Shown in pieces: positions 26,237-35,646 of a DNA stretch of 64,000 nt. The DNA comes from Leptolyngbya sp. SIO1E4 (GTDB lineage: Bacteria > Cyanobacteriota > Cyanobacteriia > Phormidesmidales > Phormidesmidaceae): positions 1,500,001 to 1,564,000 of the forward strand of contig JAAHFU020000002.1 of NCBI GenBank assembly GCA_010672825.2. The letters are read 5' to 3'. The first letter of the stretch is position 1, and each line of letters starts with the position of its first letter. A model generated the notes under the pieces. It searched no databases. It saw only the letters and a list, made by a program, of their open reading frames with translations, and was not told the origin of the DNA. The translations under genes and the position numbers were made by a program.

Positions 26237-27916
26237 GTGCCCAACGCTTTGATGCAGCTCACTGCTCAATCACCGTCTATGCTTCAGTCCCAAGTAGCAT
26301 CCTTAACGGCAAGCCAGCTATTTCAAGGGGTCTTGCGCCGGGTCGACTCCCTTGCTGCCGTTACCGTGCCGTCTCAGATACCCCTCTCCACCTCGGTTCA
26401 CCAGGCTACAGTGGCATTGGTGAACATTGTGCAGACTCTATGTGCCCCCGAGAGTGGTTGGCCGAAAGACCGGCCCCAAACCCCTGAAACTCTACTGCCC
26501 TACGTCAATGAAGAAGTGGTAGAAATTCTGGAAGCCTTACACCAATGGCAGCCCACCGCTGAGGCAGACAGCCTGCCCCAGTCAGCTTGCACCCCAAAGC
26601 CCTCTCCCGAACTCATGTCTGAGGTAGGGGCCGCCTTAGTCTGGAGCATTGCAGCGAGTACCCCGGAGGCAATGGGTCTCCTAGAGGGCATGCCCGCTAC
26701 GATTCAAGGGCCATCCCAGGCTGAACGGAGGCAGGGGATCCGTCTGGTGCCGGTGCTGATCGTGAGTCTTAGCAAGGCCCACTATGCCCTCGACCTCGTC
26801 ACCCAAACTTTTTTTGATACCGATTTGGCGTTGTCCGATAGTAGTCTGCTCCAGTTAGGCGATCGCCCTTCACCCGCTGCCCCCTGTGCTTGGGCTGACT
26901 GGCGAGAAACCCTATGGGCTCAAGCAATTACCCTGGTTCCTGAGTTAAGCCAATGGCGACAGGGGCAAGCAGTTGAAATCCTGTTACCCGGCCAAGACTG
27001 GACTTTAGCACAGGGATTTTTGAGTCTGCAGGCTGTGACCCTAGCCCCGAGTCCGGCAGCCTCAGCCCCGATGCATGACCGCTCTCCCCCGCCAGGGTCA
27101 GGACCTCAGCCCGATGACATGGGCATGCCGACCTCCCGCGTCTGGCTAGCGCCACCAGCAACCGTGTCAGAGACGGCTGCTGACGTTAACCCTAAACGGT
27201 TGTCACCCTCAGCTCAGTTCCCTCCTCTAGAGACTCAACTATCTTTTGTGGGTGAAACCTGGCTACAGGGTGCGATCTCTACATCCCTGAGTACAGATAT
27301 CGGGACGGCCTTAATCAGGCAACAACAGACTGAAAAAAATCTCACTGCCTTAACCGTTGTCCGCCAGGTCTATCAAACCATCCGCCAAGGGACAGCCTTT
27401 GCCAACGCCGACCTTCAGCAACGTCAGAAGCCCCTGACGCTGACCCAACTCTGTGCCCATGTGCAATGGCTGTGGGTACGCACCTATCGAGCGCTGATGC
27501 CCCTCATGGGAGGGCTGGCTGCCTATCGGCTGAGGCCCGGGGGAGAATGGCAAGCCGGTACCCTGGTTGCAACCAGCCAGTTTGTATGGCGTCATGCCTC
27601 TGAAAGCCCCTGGTACTTAGAAGGCAGCACTGGACAGTGGTCTTTGGAGGCGTCCACGTCCTCAGCGCTGGAGATCATACAGGTGTCCGCTCCGTCTTTG
27701 CTGCCTCAATCTGTATGGCATCCAACTGATCTGCAATCGCACCTAAGTTCCAGCCTCTGTCAGCGATCTCCAGTTCTGGCTGGCCTGATGACTGGGATAG
27801 CGGTAAAACTTACCCCGCCCAATGGCGCGTTTTCCAGCTCATTCTTTGAGTCTAGAGGGCACCTACAGCTAAAGCTACAGCTACAACTCACGCTGACGTT
27901 TTATCCCCTGGATTAG
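26237..27916 (+). CDS. Unknown 559-residue protein between rca and a GvpL/F-like gene
   Basis: I do not recognise this protein. It is cytoplasmic (no signal peptide or clear membrane span), Pro/Ala/Gln-rich and leucine-rich. An N-terminal helical region (about 15-100) with VNEEVVEILEALHQW is followed by LVPVLIVSLSKAHYALDLVT (about 174-193), a low-complexity Pro-rich stretch (about 270-330), and a C-terminal beta-rich part near HLQLKLQLQLTLTF, which looks like a closing strand. The gene starts at GTG 26237, or ATG 26252 or 26279. It ends 12 bases before the GvpL/F-like gene, so the two are very likely cotranscribed. The tight link suggests a shared job, but none can be named. Confidence 0.7.
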   Translation: MPNALMQLTAQSPSMLQSQVASLTASQLFQGVLRRVDSLAAVTVPSQIPLSTSVHQATVALVNIVQTLCAPESGWPKDRPQTPETLLPYVNEEVVEILEALHQWQPTAEADSLPQSACTPKPSPELMSEVGAALVWSIAASTPEAMGLLEGMPATIQGPSQAERRQGIRLVPVLIVSLSKAHYALDLVTQTFFDTDLALSDSSLLQLGDRPSPAAPCAWADWRETLWAQAITLVPELSQWRQGQAVEILLPGQDWTLAQGFLSLQAVTLAPSPAASAPMHDRSPPPGSGPQPDDMGMPTSRVWLAPPATVSETAADVNPKRLSPSAQFPPLETQLSFVGETWLQGAISTSLSTDIGTALIRQQQTEKNLTALTVVRQVYQTIRQGTAFANADLQQRQKPLTLTQLCAHVQWLWVRTYRALMPLMGGLAAYRLRPGGEWQAGTLVATSQFVWRHASESPWYLEGSTGQWSLEASTSSALEIIQVSAPSLLPQSVWHPTDLQSHLSSSLCQRSPVLAGLMTGIAVKLTPPNGAFSSSFFESRGHLQLKLQLQLTLTFYPLD

Positions 27917-27928
27917 GGAGGTCTAGGC

Positions 27929-28603
27929 TTGATCTACGTCTATGCTTTTTGTCCGAGTTCATCAAAGCCCCTGTCGATGCCTGCAGGGATTGCCCATCCG
28001 ACTGTGCAGCTTGTTTCTGGCGGGCAGTTAGAGGCGATCGCCGAATTTGACCTGGATGTCTCACACATCAAAGATGACGATCAACAGCTCATCAACGCAG
28101 TGCTTACCCATGATCGCGTTCTCGGGCAAATGTTTACTCAAACAGTGCTGCTGCCGCTCCGGTTTGGCACCCAGTTTACGAGCCGAGATGCTTTGCGAAC
28201 CTACCTCCAGACTCACCAGGCCAGCTACTTGCAGCGGCTAGAAGTCTTAGGTGACAAAGCTGAATATTTGGTCAAGCTGGCGCCTAACCCCCTAAAGCTG
28301 CCGCCGTTAGATGAGACGCTGAAAGGACGAGATTATTTTCTGGCGAAAAAGAAGCGTTTACAACTGCAAGCCCAAGCTCAAGCCCAGCAAGACGAGGAGC
28401 TGCAGCGATTCTTAGCCCATTTGCAAACAACCGGTGTAGCGTTTGTTCAAAGTACCCCTCAGGAAGGGGAAGAGCGCTTCCACATTCTATCTATGCGAGA
28501 CATCGCGATCGCAGAAGCCCAGCTCACTGCCTGGCAGCAGCTAGTTCCCTCTTGGCAGCTTTACTGCAGCGAACCCCTGCCGCCTTACCACTTTGCAATG
28601 TAG
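27929..28603 (+). CDS. Solitary GvpL/GvpF gas-vesicle-family protein
   Basis: A 224-residue cytoplasmic protein of the GvpL/GvpF family: it starts MIYVYAFCPSS, has the ALAEFDLD-like strand and a central TVLLPLRFGTQFTSRDALRTYL segment that is the family's most conserved part (VLPLRFGT.F), then KAEYLVKL and a basic helical stretch. Standard GvpL/F proteins are 210-280 residues. In gas-vesicle clusters these proteins interact with GvpA and help assembly. No gvpA, gvpC, gvpN, gvpJ or gvpK is in the window, so this copy probably does something else or assists an unlinked cluster. It follows the unknown 559-residue gene by 12 bases. The start is TTG at 27929. Confidence 0.85.
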   Translation: MIYVYAFCPSSSKPLSMPAGIAHPTVQLVSGGQLEAIAEFDLDVSHIKDDDQQLINAVLTHDRVLGQMFTQTVLLPLRFGTQFTSRDALRTYLQTHQASYLQRLEVLGDKAEYLVKLAPNPLKLPPLDETLKGRDYFLAKKKRLQLQAQAQAQQDEELQRFLAHLQTTGVAFVQSTPQEGEERFHILSMRDIAIAEAQLTAWQQLVPSWQLYCSEPLPPYHFAM

Positions 28604-28728
28604 GCCGCTAACCTTAGCCATCCCTGCCATTCGTCCCTAGGTATCCGATCGACGGTAAGACACTCAATCACTTTGCTATCTCAAATAACCCTTGAGAGTA
28701 GACAATATCACTGACGCAGTTGAATCCG

Positions 28729-29616
28729 ATGATGGCCCCGTCCCCAAATCTGGAGGTGAGCGGATTCAACATCCCCCAGGATTGGGGGATACAGGGAGCT
28801 AGTGCGTCAGTCCTGGACAAGTGTGAAAAACCAGAGGTGAGTGTGTCAGGTCTTCAATTAATTGCCCTTATCTTTTCAGGGATATTTGCAGGAATACTTG
28901 CAGGCTTTTTAGGCATCGGAGGCGGCACGGTCATGGTGCCTATCTTGGTGACGCTGGGGTACGCCCCGATCCAAGCGGTTGCCACTAGCAGTTTAGCCAT
29001 CATTATTACTGCGCTATCCGGGAGTATTCAGAACTGGCGCATGGGCTATTTGGATTTCAGACGCGTGCTATTACTGGGCTTGCCCGCCTTGATTACGGCT
29101 CAGTTTGGGGTGCTCTTGGCCAGCAGCCTGCCGGATCGGATGCTCTTGCTTGCATTTGCCATCTTACTGGCCTGTAACCTGTATCTGGTAGGCGTTCGCA
29201 AGCAACTGGCGCGTCGGGATGATGCTCAAGCAAAACGGGCAGCGCTGTGGAACCCCACTGTTGCCCGAGTTTTCACAGGGGGAACGGCCGGGTTTATGGC
29301 CGGGCTGTTGGGGGTGGGCGGAGGTGTGATCATGGTGCCGTTGCAAATGGTGCTGTTAGGAGAGCCCATCAAGCAAGCGATCCAGACTAGCTTGGGTGTT
29401 GTTGTGATCACCGCGATCGCCTCCACACTGGGCCATGCCGTGCAGGGAAACGTTGTCTGGATTGCTGGAATCGTTTTAGGCTTTGGCGGGCTCATCAGCG
29501 CCCAATTGAGTACTCGAATATTGCCAAAATTACCGGATCAAATTGTCAGCGCCCTTTTCCGCACCTTGCTGGCTGTGCTCATCGTCTATACGCTTTGGCA
29601 GGCTTTCCAGCAGTAG
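28729..29616 (+). CDS. TauE/SafE (DUF81) family membrane permease
   Basis: About 295 residues with a cytoplasmic N-terminal tail of about 40 residues, then eight likely membrane helices in two inverted halves. Each half carries the family loop: GILAGFLGIGGGTVMVP and, about 150 residues on, FMAGLLGVGGGVIMVP. These glycine-rich re-entrant motifs identify the sulfite/organosulfonate exporter family, whose known members move sulfite, sulfoacetate or related anions. No sulfur-metabolism genes are nearby, so the substrate is undetermined. ATG 28729 or 28732 are preferred starts; TTG at 28720 extends by three residues. A long perfect hairpin follows the gene. Confidence 0.88.
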   Translation: MMAPSPNLEVSGFNIPQDWGIQGASASVLDKCEKPEVSVSGLQLIALIFSGIFAGILAGFLGIGGGTVMVPILVTLGYAPIQAVATSSLAIIITALSGSIQNWRMGYLDFRRVLLLGLPALITAQFGVLLASSLPDRMLLLAFAILLACNLYLVGVRKQLARRDDAQAKRAALWNPTVARVFTGGTAGFMAGLLGVGGGVIMVPLQMVLLGEPIKQAIQTSLGVVVITAIASTLGHAVQGNVVWIAGIVLGFGGLISAQLSTRILPKLPDQIVSALFRTLLAVLIVYTLWQAFQQ

Positions 29617-29650
29617 CGTAAACCGAGTCTTCTGACGATTCCTACAGTTA

Positions 29651-29680
29651 TGGGCCAGGCTGACGCATCAGCCTGGCCCA
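29651..29680. terminator. 13-bp perfect hairpin between convergent genes
   Basis: TGGGCCAGGCTGA (29651-29663) and TCAGCCTGGCCCA (29668-29680) pair perfectly over a CGCA loop. It lies between the convergent TauE/SafE permease and clpC genes and can serve both strands. No T run is present, so termination is inferred from stability and location. Confidence 0.65.
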
Positions 29681-29715
29681 GGGATATTGGCCTGTGAACC
29701 AATTGATAGGTTGAC

Positions 29716-32196
29716 CTACCGATTAACACCCGCCAGTACCGGTTCCTGTTGAGGATGAATGTGAATGTTGCCTGCTTCATCCACATCAAGGACGGCAGTG
29801 TCGCCGTCCTGAAGTTGTCCTGACAGGATAGCTTCAGCTAGGGTATCTTCAACCAGACGGGCAATCGCACGACGCATCGGACGGGCTCCATATCGTGGGT
29901 CATACCCTTCAGCAATGAGCTTGTCTTTAAAGCGATCCGCCAAAGTGATATGAATTTCCCGTTCTGCTAAGCGAGCATTAACCCCCTGCATCATGATCTC
30001 GGCAACCTGCTGCACTTCCTCCCGCGTTAGCTGGCGGAAGACGATAATCTCATCTAAGCGATTGAGCAGCTCAGGGCGGAAATACTGTTTCATTTCCTCC
30101 TGCACCAGGTTACGGATGTTGTGGTACTGAGTTGTCGCCGCGTCTGCTGTTGCCATATCGAAGCCTAACCCGCCGCCGCCTTTTTCGATCACCCGAGAGC
30201 CAATATTAGAGGTCATCACAATCAACGTGTTTTTGAAGCTAACTGTGCGCCCTTTCGCGTCAGTCAGTCGCCCATCATCCAGAATCTGGAGCAGAACGTT
30301 GAAAACGTCGGGGTGAGCTTTCTCGATTTCATCAAGCAAGATGACAGAGTATGGTTTACGGCGAACAGCCTCTGTCAGCTGCCCCCCTTCGTCATACCCG
30401 ATAAAGCCGGGAGGTGAGCCAATCAGCTTGGAGACCGTATAGCTTTCCATGAACTCCGACATATCCAGGCGAATCATGGCGTCTTCAGACCCGAATAGCG
30501 CAACCGCTAACGCCTTGGTGAGTTCTGTTTTACCCACCCCGGTTGGGCCAGAAAATATCAGGCTGGCAATGGGGCGATCAGGACTGGCTAATCTCACCCG
30601 AGAGCGACGGACTGCGCGGGCAACCGCAACAACGGCTTCGTGCTGACCAATGACGCGCTCATGCAAGATATCTTCCAGATGCAGCAGCTGCATAGACTCA
30701 GACTCTGTCATGCGCGTGACAGGAACTCCAGTCCATGAAGCAACAATTTCTGCGATATCTTCTTCGTCTACAACTGGCGGGGTCATCGGCGGAACCTCAG
30801 CGGCCTCGGGTTGAGGCCCTTGAATCTCTCTGAGAATTTCCTCTCTGCGATCGCGCAGCACCATCGCCTGTTGAAAGTCTTGGGCTTTAACAGCGGCTTC
30901 CAAATCGCGATTCACCTGACGGAGTTCTTGCTTTAGCTCCTTGGACGGATAGCTGGGCTGATAGCGCAACTTGATCCGAGAGCCTGCCTCATCAATCAGA
31001 TCAATCGCTTTATCGGGTAAGTGACGATCCGTAATATACCGATCAGATAGCTGAGCCGCAGCCTTCAGCGCCTTGTCCGCCAAGGTAATCTGGTGGAACT
31101 GCTCGTAGCGACTGCGAAGACCCTCCAGGATCTCGATGGTGTCATCAACGGAGGCAGGGTTTACCGTAACCGGTTGAAAACGTCGCTCTAGAGCCGCATC
31201 TCGCTCAATATGCTGACGATACTCATCGAGGGTGGTTGCCCCAATGCATTGAAGCTCTCCACGGGCCAGGGCCGGCTTCAGCATATTGGCCGCGTCCATT
31301 CCGCCCTCTAGGGATCCTGCCCCGACTAGGGTATGAATCTCATCAATCACTAAAACAATGTCTGGATCATTGCGAACTTCGTCTAGCAACTGGGTGAGCC
31401 GCTCCTCAAAGTCCCCCCGAAACCGGGTACCTGAGACGAGCAAGCCCATATCAATGGCGTAAACCTTCCGCCCTAACAAACTTTGAGGAACGTCTTGATT
31501 CACAATGCGCTGGGCTAACCCTTCTGCGATCGCTGTTTTACCCACCCCTGGCTCGCCAATTAGAACTGGGTTGTTCTTAGTTCGTCGGCCCAAGATTTGA
31601 ATGATTCGCTCAATTTCCTGGGTGCGACCAATGACCGGATCCAAGAGACCTTCGGCTGCTTTCGCAGTTAGATCCGTGCTGAATTCTTCTAGAACGCTGC
31701 TTTTACGCTTTCTATTGCTGCCGCGACGGCCAGAGTCTTTGCTACCGGCCGGAACTGCAGCGGCTTCGCCTAATTCTTGAATCAGGCGAGTGCGCACTTT
31801 ACTAGGAGAGGCACCCAAATTTTCTAATACGCGATAGGCAACGCTCTCTTTACTCTGGGTCAAACTCAGTAGCAGATGTTCTGGCTCAATGTAGGTAGCA
31901 TCGAGCTTACGAGCCTCCTGAAAAGCTGTTTCAAAGACTTGCTTAACCTTCGGCGTAAAGGGCACCTCCGAGGGTGGGTTACCACTGCCACGACCGATAA
32001 TAGCTTCTACCTCTTGACGGGCATCTGTGAGGTTAATGCCAAATTCCTTCAGAACAGATGCCGCCAGACTAGACTCTTCCCTAAGGAGGCCAAGGAGCAG
32101 TTGCTCAGTGCCGACGAAATTATGCTGCAGCCGCCGAGCCTCTTCTTGGGCCTTCATGATGACGGCAATTGCAGTGTTGGTGAAGTGCTCAAACAT
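29716..32196 (-). CDS. clpC: ATP-dependent Clp protease ATP-binding subunit ClpC
   Basis: An 826-residue Hsp100 protein, within the ClpC size range. The start [14 protein letters not shown] (ATG 32196) matches the ClpC opening; an upstream ATG at 32220 adds eight residues. Two N-terminal Clp repeats (about 10-150) precede NBD1 with [15 protein letters not shown], a short middle domain carrying the UVR-like element ([15 protein letters not shown]), and NBD2 with [15 protein letters not shown] and an arginine-finger region. A VGF-type ClpP-binding loop is expected in NBD2 and is seen as [11 protein letters not shown] at about 665. ClpC unfolds substrates for ClpP; cyanobacterial ClpC is essential. 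ClpP and adaptors are not in the window. A 365-base gap upstream separates it from the divergent 80-residue gene. Confidence 0.96.
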   Translation of the reverse strand: MFEHFTNTAIAVIMKAQEEARRLQHNFVGTEQLLLGLLREESSLAASVLKEFGINLTDARQEVEAIIGRGSGNPPSEVPFTPKVKQVFETAFQEARKLDATYIEPEHLLLSLTQSKESVAYRVLENLGASPSKVRTRLIQELGEAAAVPAGSKDSGRRGSNRKRKSSVLEEFSTDLTAKAAEGLLDPVIGRTQEIERIIQILGRRTKNNPVLIGEPGVGKTAIAEGLAQRIVNQDVPQSLLGRKVYAIDMGLLVSGTRFRGDFEERLTQLLDEVRNDPDIVLVIDEIHTLVGAGSLEGGMDAANMLKPALARGELQCIGATTLDEYRQHIERDAALERRFQPVTVNPASVDDTIEILEGLRSRYEQFHQITLADKALKAAAQLSDRYITDRHLPDKAIDLIDEAGSRIKLRYQPSYPSKELKQELRQVNRDLEAAVKAQDFQQAMVLRDRREEILREIQGPQPEAAEVPPMTPPVVDEEDIAEIVASWTGVPVTRMTESESMQLLHLEDILHERVIGQHEAVVAVARAVRRSRVRLASPDRPIASLIFSGPTGVGKTELTKALAVALFGSEDAMIRLDMSEFMESYTVSKLIGSPPGFIGYDEGGQLTEAVRRKPYSVILLDEIEKAHPDVFNVLLQILDDGRLTDAKGRTVSFKNTLIVMTSNIGSRVIEKGGGGLGFDMATADAATTQYHNIRNLVQEEMKQYFRPELLNRLDEIIVFRQLTREEVQQVAEIMMQGVNARLAEREIHITLADRFKDKLIAEGYDPRYGARPMRRAIARLVEDTLAEAILSGQLQDGDTAVLDVDEAGNIHIHPQQEPVLAGVNR

Positions 32197-32561
32197 AGCC
32201 CCATTTTGGTTTGTGTGCAAGGGAAGCGAAACTCCCTAGAAACGAGTTGTCCGGTACAGACGAAGGATATGCTGCTGCCCGTGACCAACTATTCACCGCT
32301 GTAAGCCACTGTATAAAGAATCTTTACCCGGTGGCAGTAGGGAGAGCCGAATGTTGTTTTAGGGGTAGCCCAAAGCAACTCGATTCAGCAAAGTCGCAGC
32401 AGATGAACTTTCCACGAATACTCTCTGGATAAAATCTAACCTGAGAGCCTGTTTACATAATTTAACCAAATTTGTTACGGTATATGCAATTTTTCGAAAG
32501 AGGAATATAATTCCTCACCTAATCATTACATTCAACAGTTCTGAGGTTACAAAGTTAGGTC
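32197..32561. other. 365-base divergent promoter region upstream of clpC
   Basis: This region lies between clpC (minus) and a small plus-strand gene, so it should hold both promoters. The centre to right part (about 32440-32520) is strongly AT-rich and suits a promoter, but I cannot name a reliable -10/-35 set. There is no HrcA-type CIRCE element. No RNA gene is seen. Confidence 0.4.
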
Positions 32562-32804
32562 ATGTTCCAACCGACTCATTGGCTAGTGTCGAGATCTCGC
32601 AAGATACCGGTGATTGTTCAATCCCGGGGGGATAAGTCTTTGGTCTTCACTGAAAAAGAGTGGGAGCAGACGACATCCCCCGCATTTGAGCTGCATTCCA
32701 AGTTAGGCATCTTTTGTCGCGGGGTGCGGGTGCTGGGATACGAGCTTGAGCCCGTGACGTCAACGCCCCTGGCTGCTCAGGTGACGCCCGTAGAAGCTCA
32801 GTAA
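32562..32804 (+). CDS. Small hypothetical protein (80 aa)
   Basis: An 80-residue protein, basic at the start and acidic at the end, without a signal peptide or membrane helix. Short beta-like segments include HWLVSRSRKIPVIVQSRGDK and FCRGVRVLGYELEP. No motif that I recognise is present; it could be a small cytoplasmic protein. It is followed by about 240 bases without a gene, so it does not belong to an evident operon. Composition matches flanking genes. An ATG start preceded by an AT-rich leader (TTAGGTC at the -10 to -4 region) gives weak ribosome-site support. Confidence 0.5.
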   Translation: MFQPTHWLVSRSRKIPVIVQSRGDKSLVFTEKEWEQTTSPAFELHSKLGIFCRGVRVLGYELEPVTSTPLAAQVTPVEAQ

Positions 32805-32954
32805 AGGGGTAAAGTGGCACCACACCTGCGCATTTGTTAGCTGAGGACCTCCGTTGGCAGCATCACCGCCACGCTGGCGTAACGCCTTATTGTTGGGATG
32901 CTCAGAGATGCACCAAGTGCAGATTATGTTGCCCAATTAACGAAAATTAGGATC

Positions 32955-32986
32955 AAAAAAAAGGCGGTCGCATTTGCGATCGCCTT
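32955..32986 (-). terminator. Rho-independent terminator for the 33043-33579 gene
   Basis: AAGGCGGTCGCA (32961-32972) pairs with TGCGATCGCCTT (32975-32986), 12 positions with one wobble pair and a very tight loop. On the minus strand the hairpin is followed by eight T residues (A run at 32955-32962). It lies just below the stop of the minus-strand gene and is a textbook terminator; one arm carries a HIP1-type GCGATCGC. Confidence 0.85.
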
Positions 32987-33042
32987 ACACGCACTTAGGA
33001 AAGCTAGTGGCTTTGAAAGCCGGTGAGTTTAGGATGGTTAGG

Positions 33043-33579
33043 CTAGAGAGCCTGATTTGTCTGACAGGTTGCCAGAATTTGACCGTCCAGCTCACTCAGC
33101 TCTGTGAGGGGATAAAAGCCACTAGGCACAACTTCATTGACGGTGCCCCCTTGGGAGGCCGTTTGGCTATTGGTGTCTAAGGCGACCGTGTACGGGTATC
33201 GGGTGTCGTCGTAGCTATCCGTTATCGTCAGCGCCATTTCATTCCCCCTAATGTGCCCGCTAAAGCAGTCGAAAGACGAAGAAGGCTTATAAAACGCTCC
33301 CACTACTCGTTGGGACTGAACATTGAGAACCATGTAGGTAGCGCCTACCTGACCTGCCTCTGGAGACTCGCCAAAGACATGGGTGCCATCTGCCAGTCCG
33401 GAAGCCACTTGTGTTTCAGCGGCAGAAACGGTTTCAACGGCAGAGACAAATGGGAATGCCCCTAGTAATAACCCTGCACTCAACGTCAACAACAGGAGAG
33501 GGCGCTTGACTAAACGGGTCAGCAACAGCCAAGAGAACCGAGGGCAAGAAGCAACCTGAACAGTTGGGGCGTGGGTCAT
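33043..33579 (-). CDS. Exported hypothetical protein (178 aa)
   Basis: A 178-residue protein with an N-terminal hydrophobic segment (about 27-50, LLLTLSAGLLLGAFPFVSAV) and a probable cleavage site near VSAV or VSAAE, so it is likely exported. The mature part has three Cys residues (one in SSFDCFSGHI and one near the end in ATCQT among them) and alternating short strands such as TYMVLNVQSQRVVGAFYKP and NEMALTITDSYDDTRYPYTV; it looks like a small beta domain. I do not recognise the family. The preceding Ser/Arg-rich N region is long. It is transcribed alone and ends at a strong terminator. Confidence 0.65.
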   Translation of the reverse strand: MTHAPTVQVASCPRFSWLLLTRLVKRPLLLLTLSAGLLLGAFPFVSAVETVSAAETQVASGLADGTHVFGESPEAGQVGATYMVLNVQSQRVVGAFYKPSSSFDCFSGHIRGNEMALTITDSYDDTRYPYTVALDTNSQTASQGGTVNEVVPSGFYPLTELSELDGQILATCQTNQAL

Positions 33580-33768
33580 GAGTCAGATATCTTTAGGGTT
33601 CAGTATTAATATCAACGGGAATGCCAGCTTTTCCAGTGACGGCACCAATTTTCACAGATGATCTTCATCGAAGTGGGGCGTGATAGACATCTAGCCCAGG
33701 TGTGATTCGGATCATCTTGATTGGCTGTGGTTACCGTGTGTGTTCGGGAACTTGGGTGTTTTGGAACA

Positions 33769-35472
33769 ATGTCAGATATTCTTTTGCGCGATCGCCTGAA
33801 AGCGCTCGATGGTCAGGGATACAAAGCCTACAAATCCCTGCGGGGGCAATATACGTTCCCAGATTTCACGCTCCACATTGAGTATGTGCAGGGCGATCCG
33901 TTTGCGGCACCGAGTCAGGTTCGCGTGGTTGTTCCTCAGACGGTGACCCAATTTCCTCAAAGTTTGTACAACACCCCGAGTCGCAAGGTCGCGCTGGAGG
34001 ATTTTCTAACGCGTCAGTTTTATCAGCGCACGCGTACCCTATCTGCCCATAGAGGGTCCGGAAAAAGTGGACTGATTGCCATTGCCAAGCCTTCACAGGC
34101 GATCTTGCCTAGAACTGCTGCGTGTGTGTCTGATCAGGCTTTAGAAATCCGGTTTGTGGTGGGATTACCCGCTTTTGGTCGCCGGATTGCCGGATATCAG
34201 GCAGCGGCGCTGCTATGTGACGATATTCCGGCAATGGTGTGCGAGACCTTGTTATATCGCCAACTCGACCCCAAAGGAGTGATGACTCATTGCCAAGGGG
34301 CCGAGGATGCAGAGTGGTTGCGATCGCAGTTGCGTGATCGTAATTTGGTCACCTTTGTGGCCGATGGCGCAATTTTGCCTCGCCAAAGTGGCATTGATGA
34401 TCGGCCTCTTAAAACGGGGGCTGTGCGCTTTCAGGCACCCGAATCTTTACGGGTTAGCTTTACCCTACCGAGCGGTGGGACGCTTACAGGCATGGGGATT
34501 TCCCAAGGCATCACGCTTATTGTTGGGGGCGGATACCACGGTAAGTCGACTCTGCTGCGGGCGATTGAAGCGGGTATCTATACCCATATTCCCCATGATG
34601 GGCGGACGTTTGTCGTCACCGATGTGGGGGCCATGAAGGTGCGGGCAGAGGATGGGCGTAGCGTGGCAGGTGTTGATATCTCTCCCTTCATCAATCATTT
34701 ACCCCAGGGCAAATCTACTCAACAGTTCTCCACCGCCGATGCGAGCGGCAGTACCTCTCAAGCCGCCAGTATTGTTGAAGCACTAGAAGCCGGGGCGACG
34801 GCATTACTGATCGATGAAGATACCTCGGCGACAAATTTTATGATTCGCGATCGCCGCATGCAGGCACTGATCACCAAAGATCGAGAGCCCATCACCCCCT
34901 TTGTTGATAAAGTTCGGCAGCTGTATGACGACTATGGCATTTCAACGGTTCTAGTGATGGGGGGCAGCGGCGACTACTTTGACGTAGCCGATACGGTTAT
35001 TGCCCTCGACGACTATCACCCCTACGATGTGACCATAAATGCCCGGACTATAGCAGCCACCTATCGCACTGATCGCCAGGCCGAGGGGGGCAGTCACTTC
35101 GGGCGACTGACACCCCGAGTGATACTGCCCCAAAGCATTGACCCCAGTAAGGGAAAGCGAGACGTGAGCTTAAAAATCAGGGCCACCGATGAAATTCGCA
35201 TTGGCACCGAAGAGATTGACTTGTCTGCCGTGGAGCAATTAGTTGAACCAGGACAGGTCAGGGCAATTGCAGCGGCCATTGTGTATGCTCAACAGCGATA
35301 CTTGAATGGAGCACGCACTCTCTCAGAGGTGCTAGCAGCCGTTATGGCTGATATTCAAACCCAGGGGTTAGACTGCCTAGATGACCGCCTGACAGGAGAA
35401 TTGGTCACCTTCCGTGGCCTTGAACTGGCCGCAGCAATCAACCGCCTCAGAACCTTACAAGTCTCTGCTTAG
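33769..35472 (+). CDS. ABC-class ATPase (COG3044 / PF09818-like)
   Basis: A 567-residue cytoplasmic protein starting MSDILLRDRLKALDGQGYKA (a TTG at 33721 could add 16 residues). The N-terminal domain (about 1-220) contains GQYTFPDFTLHIEYVQGDPF and a central basic segment. A P-loop follows with GGGYHGKSTLLRAI as Walker A near residue 255, and downstream TALLIDEDTSATNFMIRD as Walker B, with FSTADASGSTSQAASI in the place of an ABC signature. A later PSKGKRDVSLKIRATDEIRIG stretch and helical C terminus complete it. This is the 'predicted ABC-class ATPase' family, which has no transmembrane partner and no settled function. It stands between an exported protein and a diguanylate cyclase, without an operon. 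Confidence 0.85.
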   Translation: MSDILLRDRLKALDGQGYKAYKSLRGQYTFPDFTLHIEYVQGDPFAAPSQVRVVVPQTVTQFPQSLYNTPSRKVALEDFLTRQFYQRTRTLSAHRGSGKSGLIAIAKPSQAILPRTAACVSDQALEIRFVVGLPAFGRRIAGYQAAALLCDDIPAMVCETLLYRQLDPKGVMTHCQGAEDAEWLRSQLRDRNLVTFVADGAILPRQSGIDDRPLKTGAVRFQAPESLRVSFTLPSGGTLTGMGISQGITLIVGGGYHGKSTLLRAIEAGIYTHIPHDGRTFVVTDVGAMKVRAEDGRSVAGVDISPFINHLPQGKSTQQFSTADASGSTSQAASIVEALEAGATALLIDEDTSATNFMIRDRRMQALITKDREPITPFVDKVRQLYDDYGISTVLVMGGSGDYFDVADTVIALDDYHPYDVTINARTIAATYRTDRQAEGGSHFGRLTPRVILPQSIDPSKGKRDVSLKIRATDEIRIGTEEIDLSAVEQLVEPGQVRAIAAAIVYAQQRYLNGARTLSEVLAAVMADIQTQGLDCLDDRLTGELVTFRGLELAAAINRLRTLQVSA

Positions 35473-35511
35473 GGCTGAATGCATGGCCTGAGCAAAAGGC
35501 AAACGGCAGAA

Positions 35512-35592
35512 GGCAGAATGATGAAGGAAAAGCTTGATTAGAGGACAGTTCGATTATCTAGCCTATCCCAACACAAATGCATACTGCTGTAC
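35512..35592. repeat. Dispersed intergenic repeat, copy B
   Basis: About 80 bases here align to copy A at 22725-22805 (GGCAGAA, GCTTGATTAGAG, AACACAAATGC and ACTGC kept in order with similar spacing). Copy B lies between the ABC-class ATPase and the diguanylate cyclase. It is preceded by AAAAGGCAAACGGCAGAA, itself a short tandem-like element. Confidence 0.65.
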
Positions 35593-35646
35593 TGAGAAGT
35601 TTATTCCCCATGCATAGCAACGTTGCGGATATGTCTGCTTAAACTC

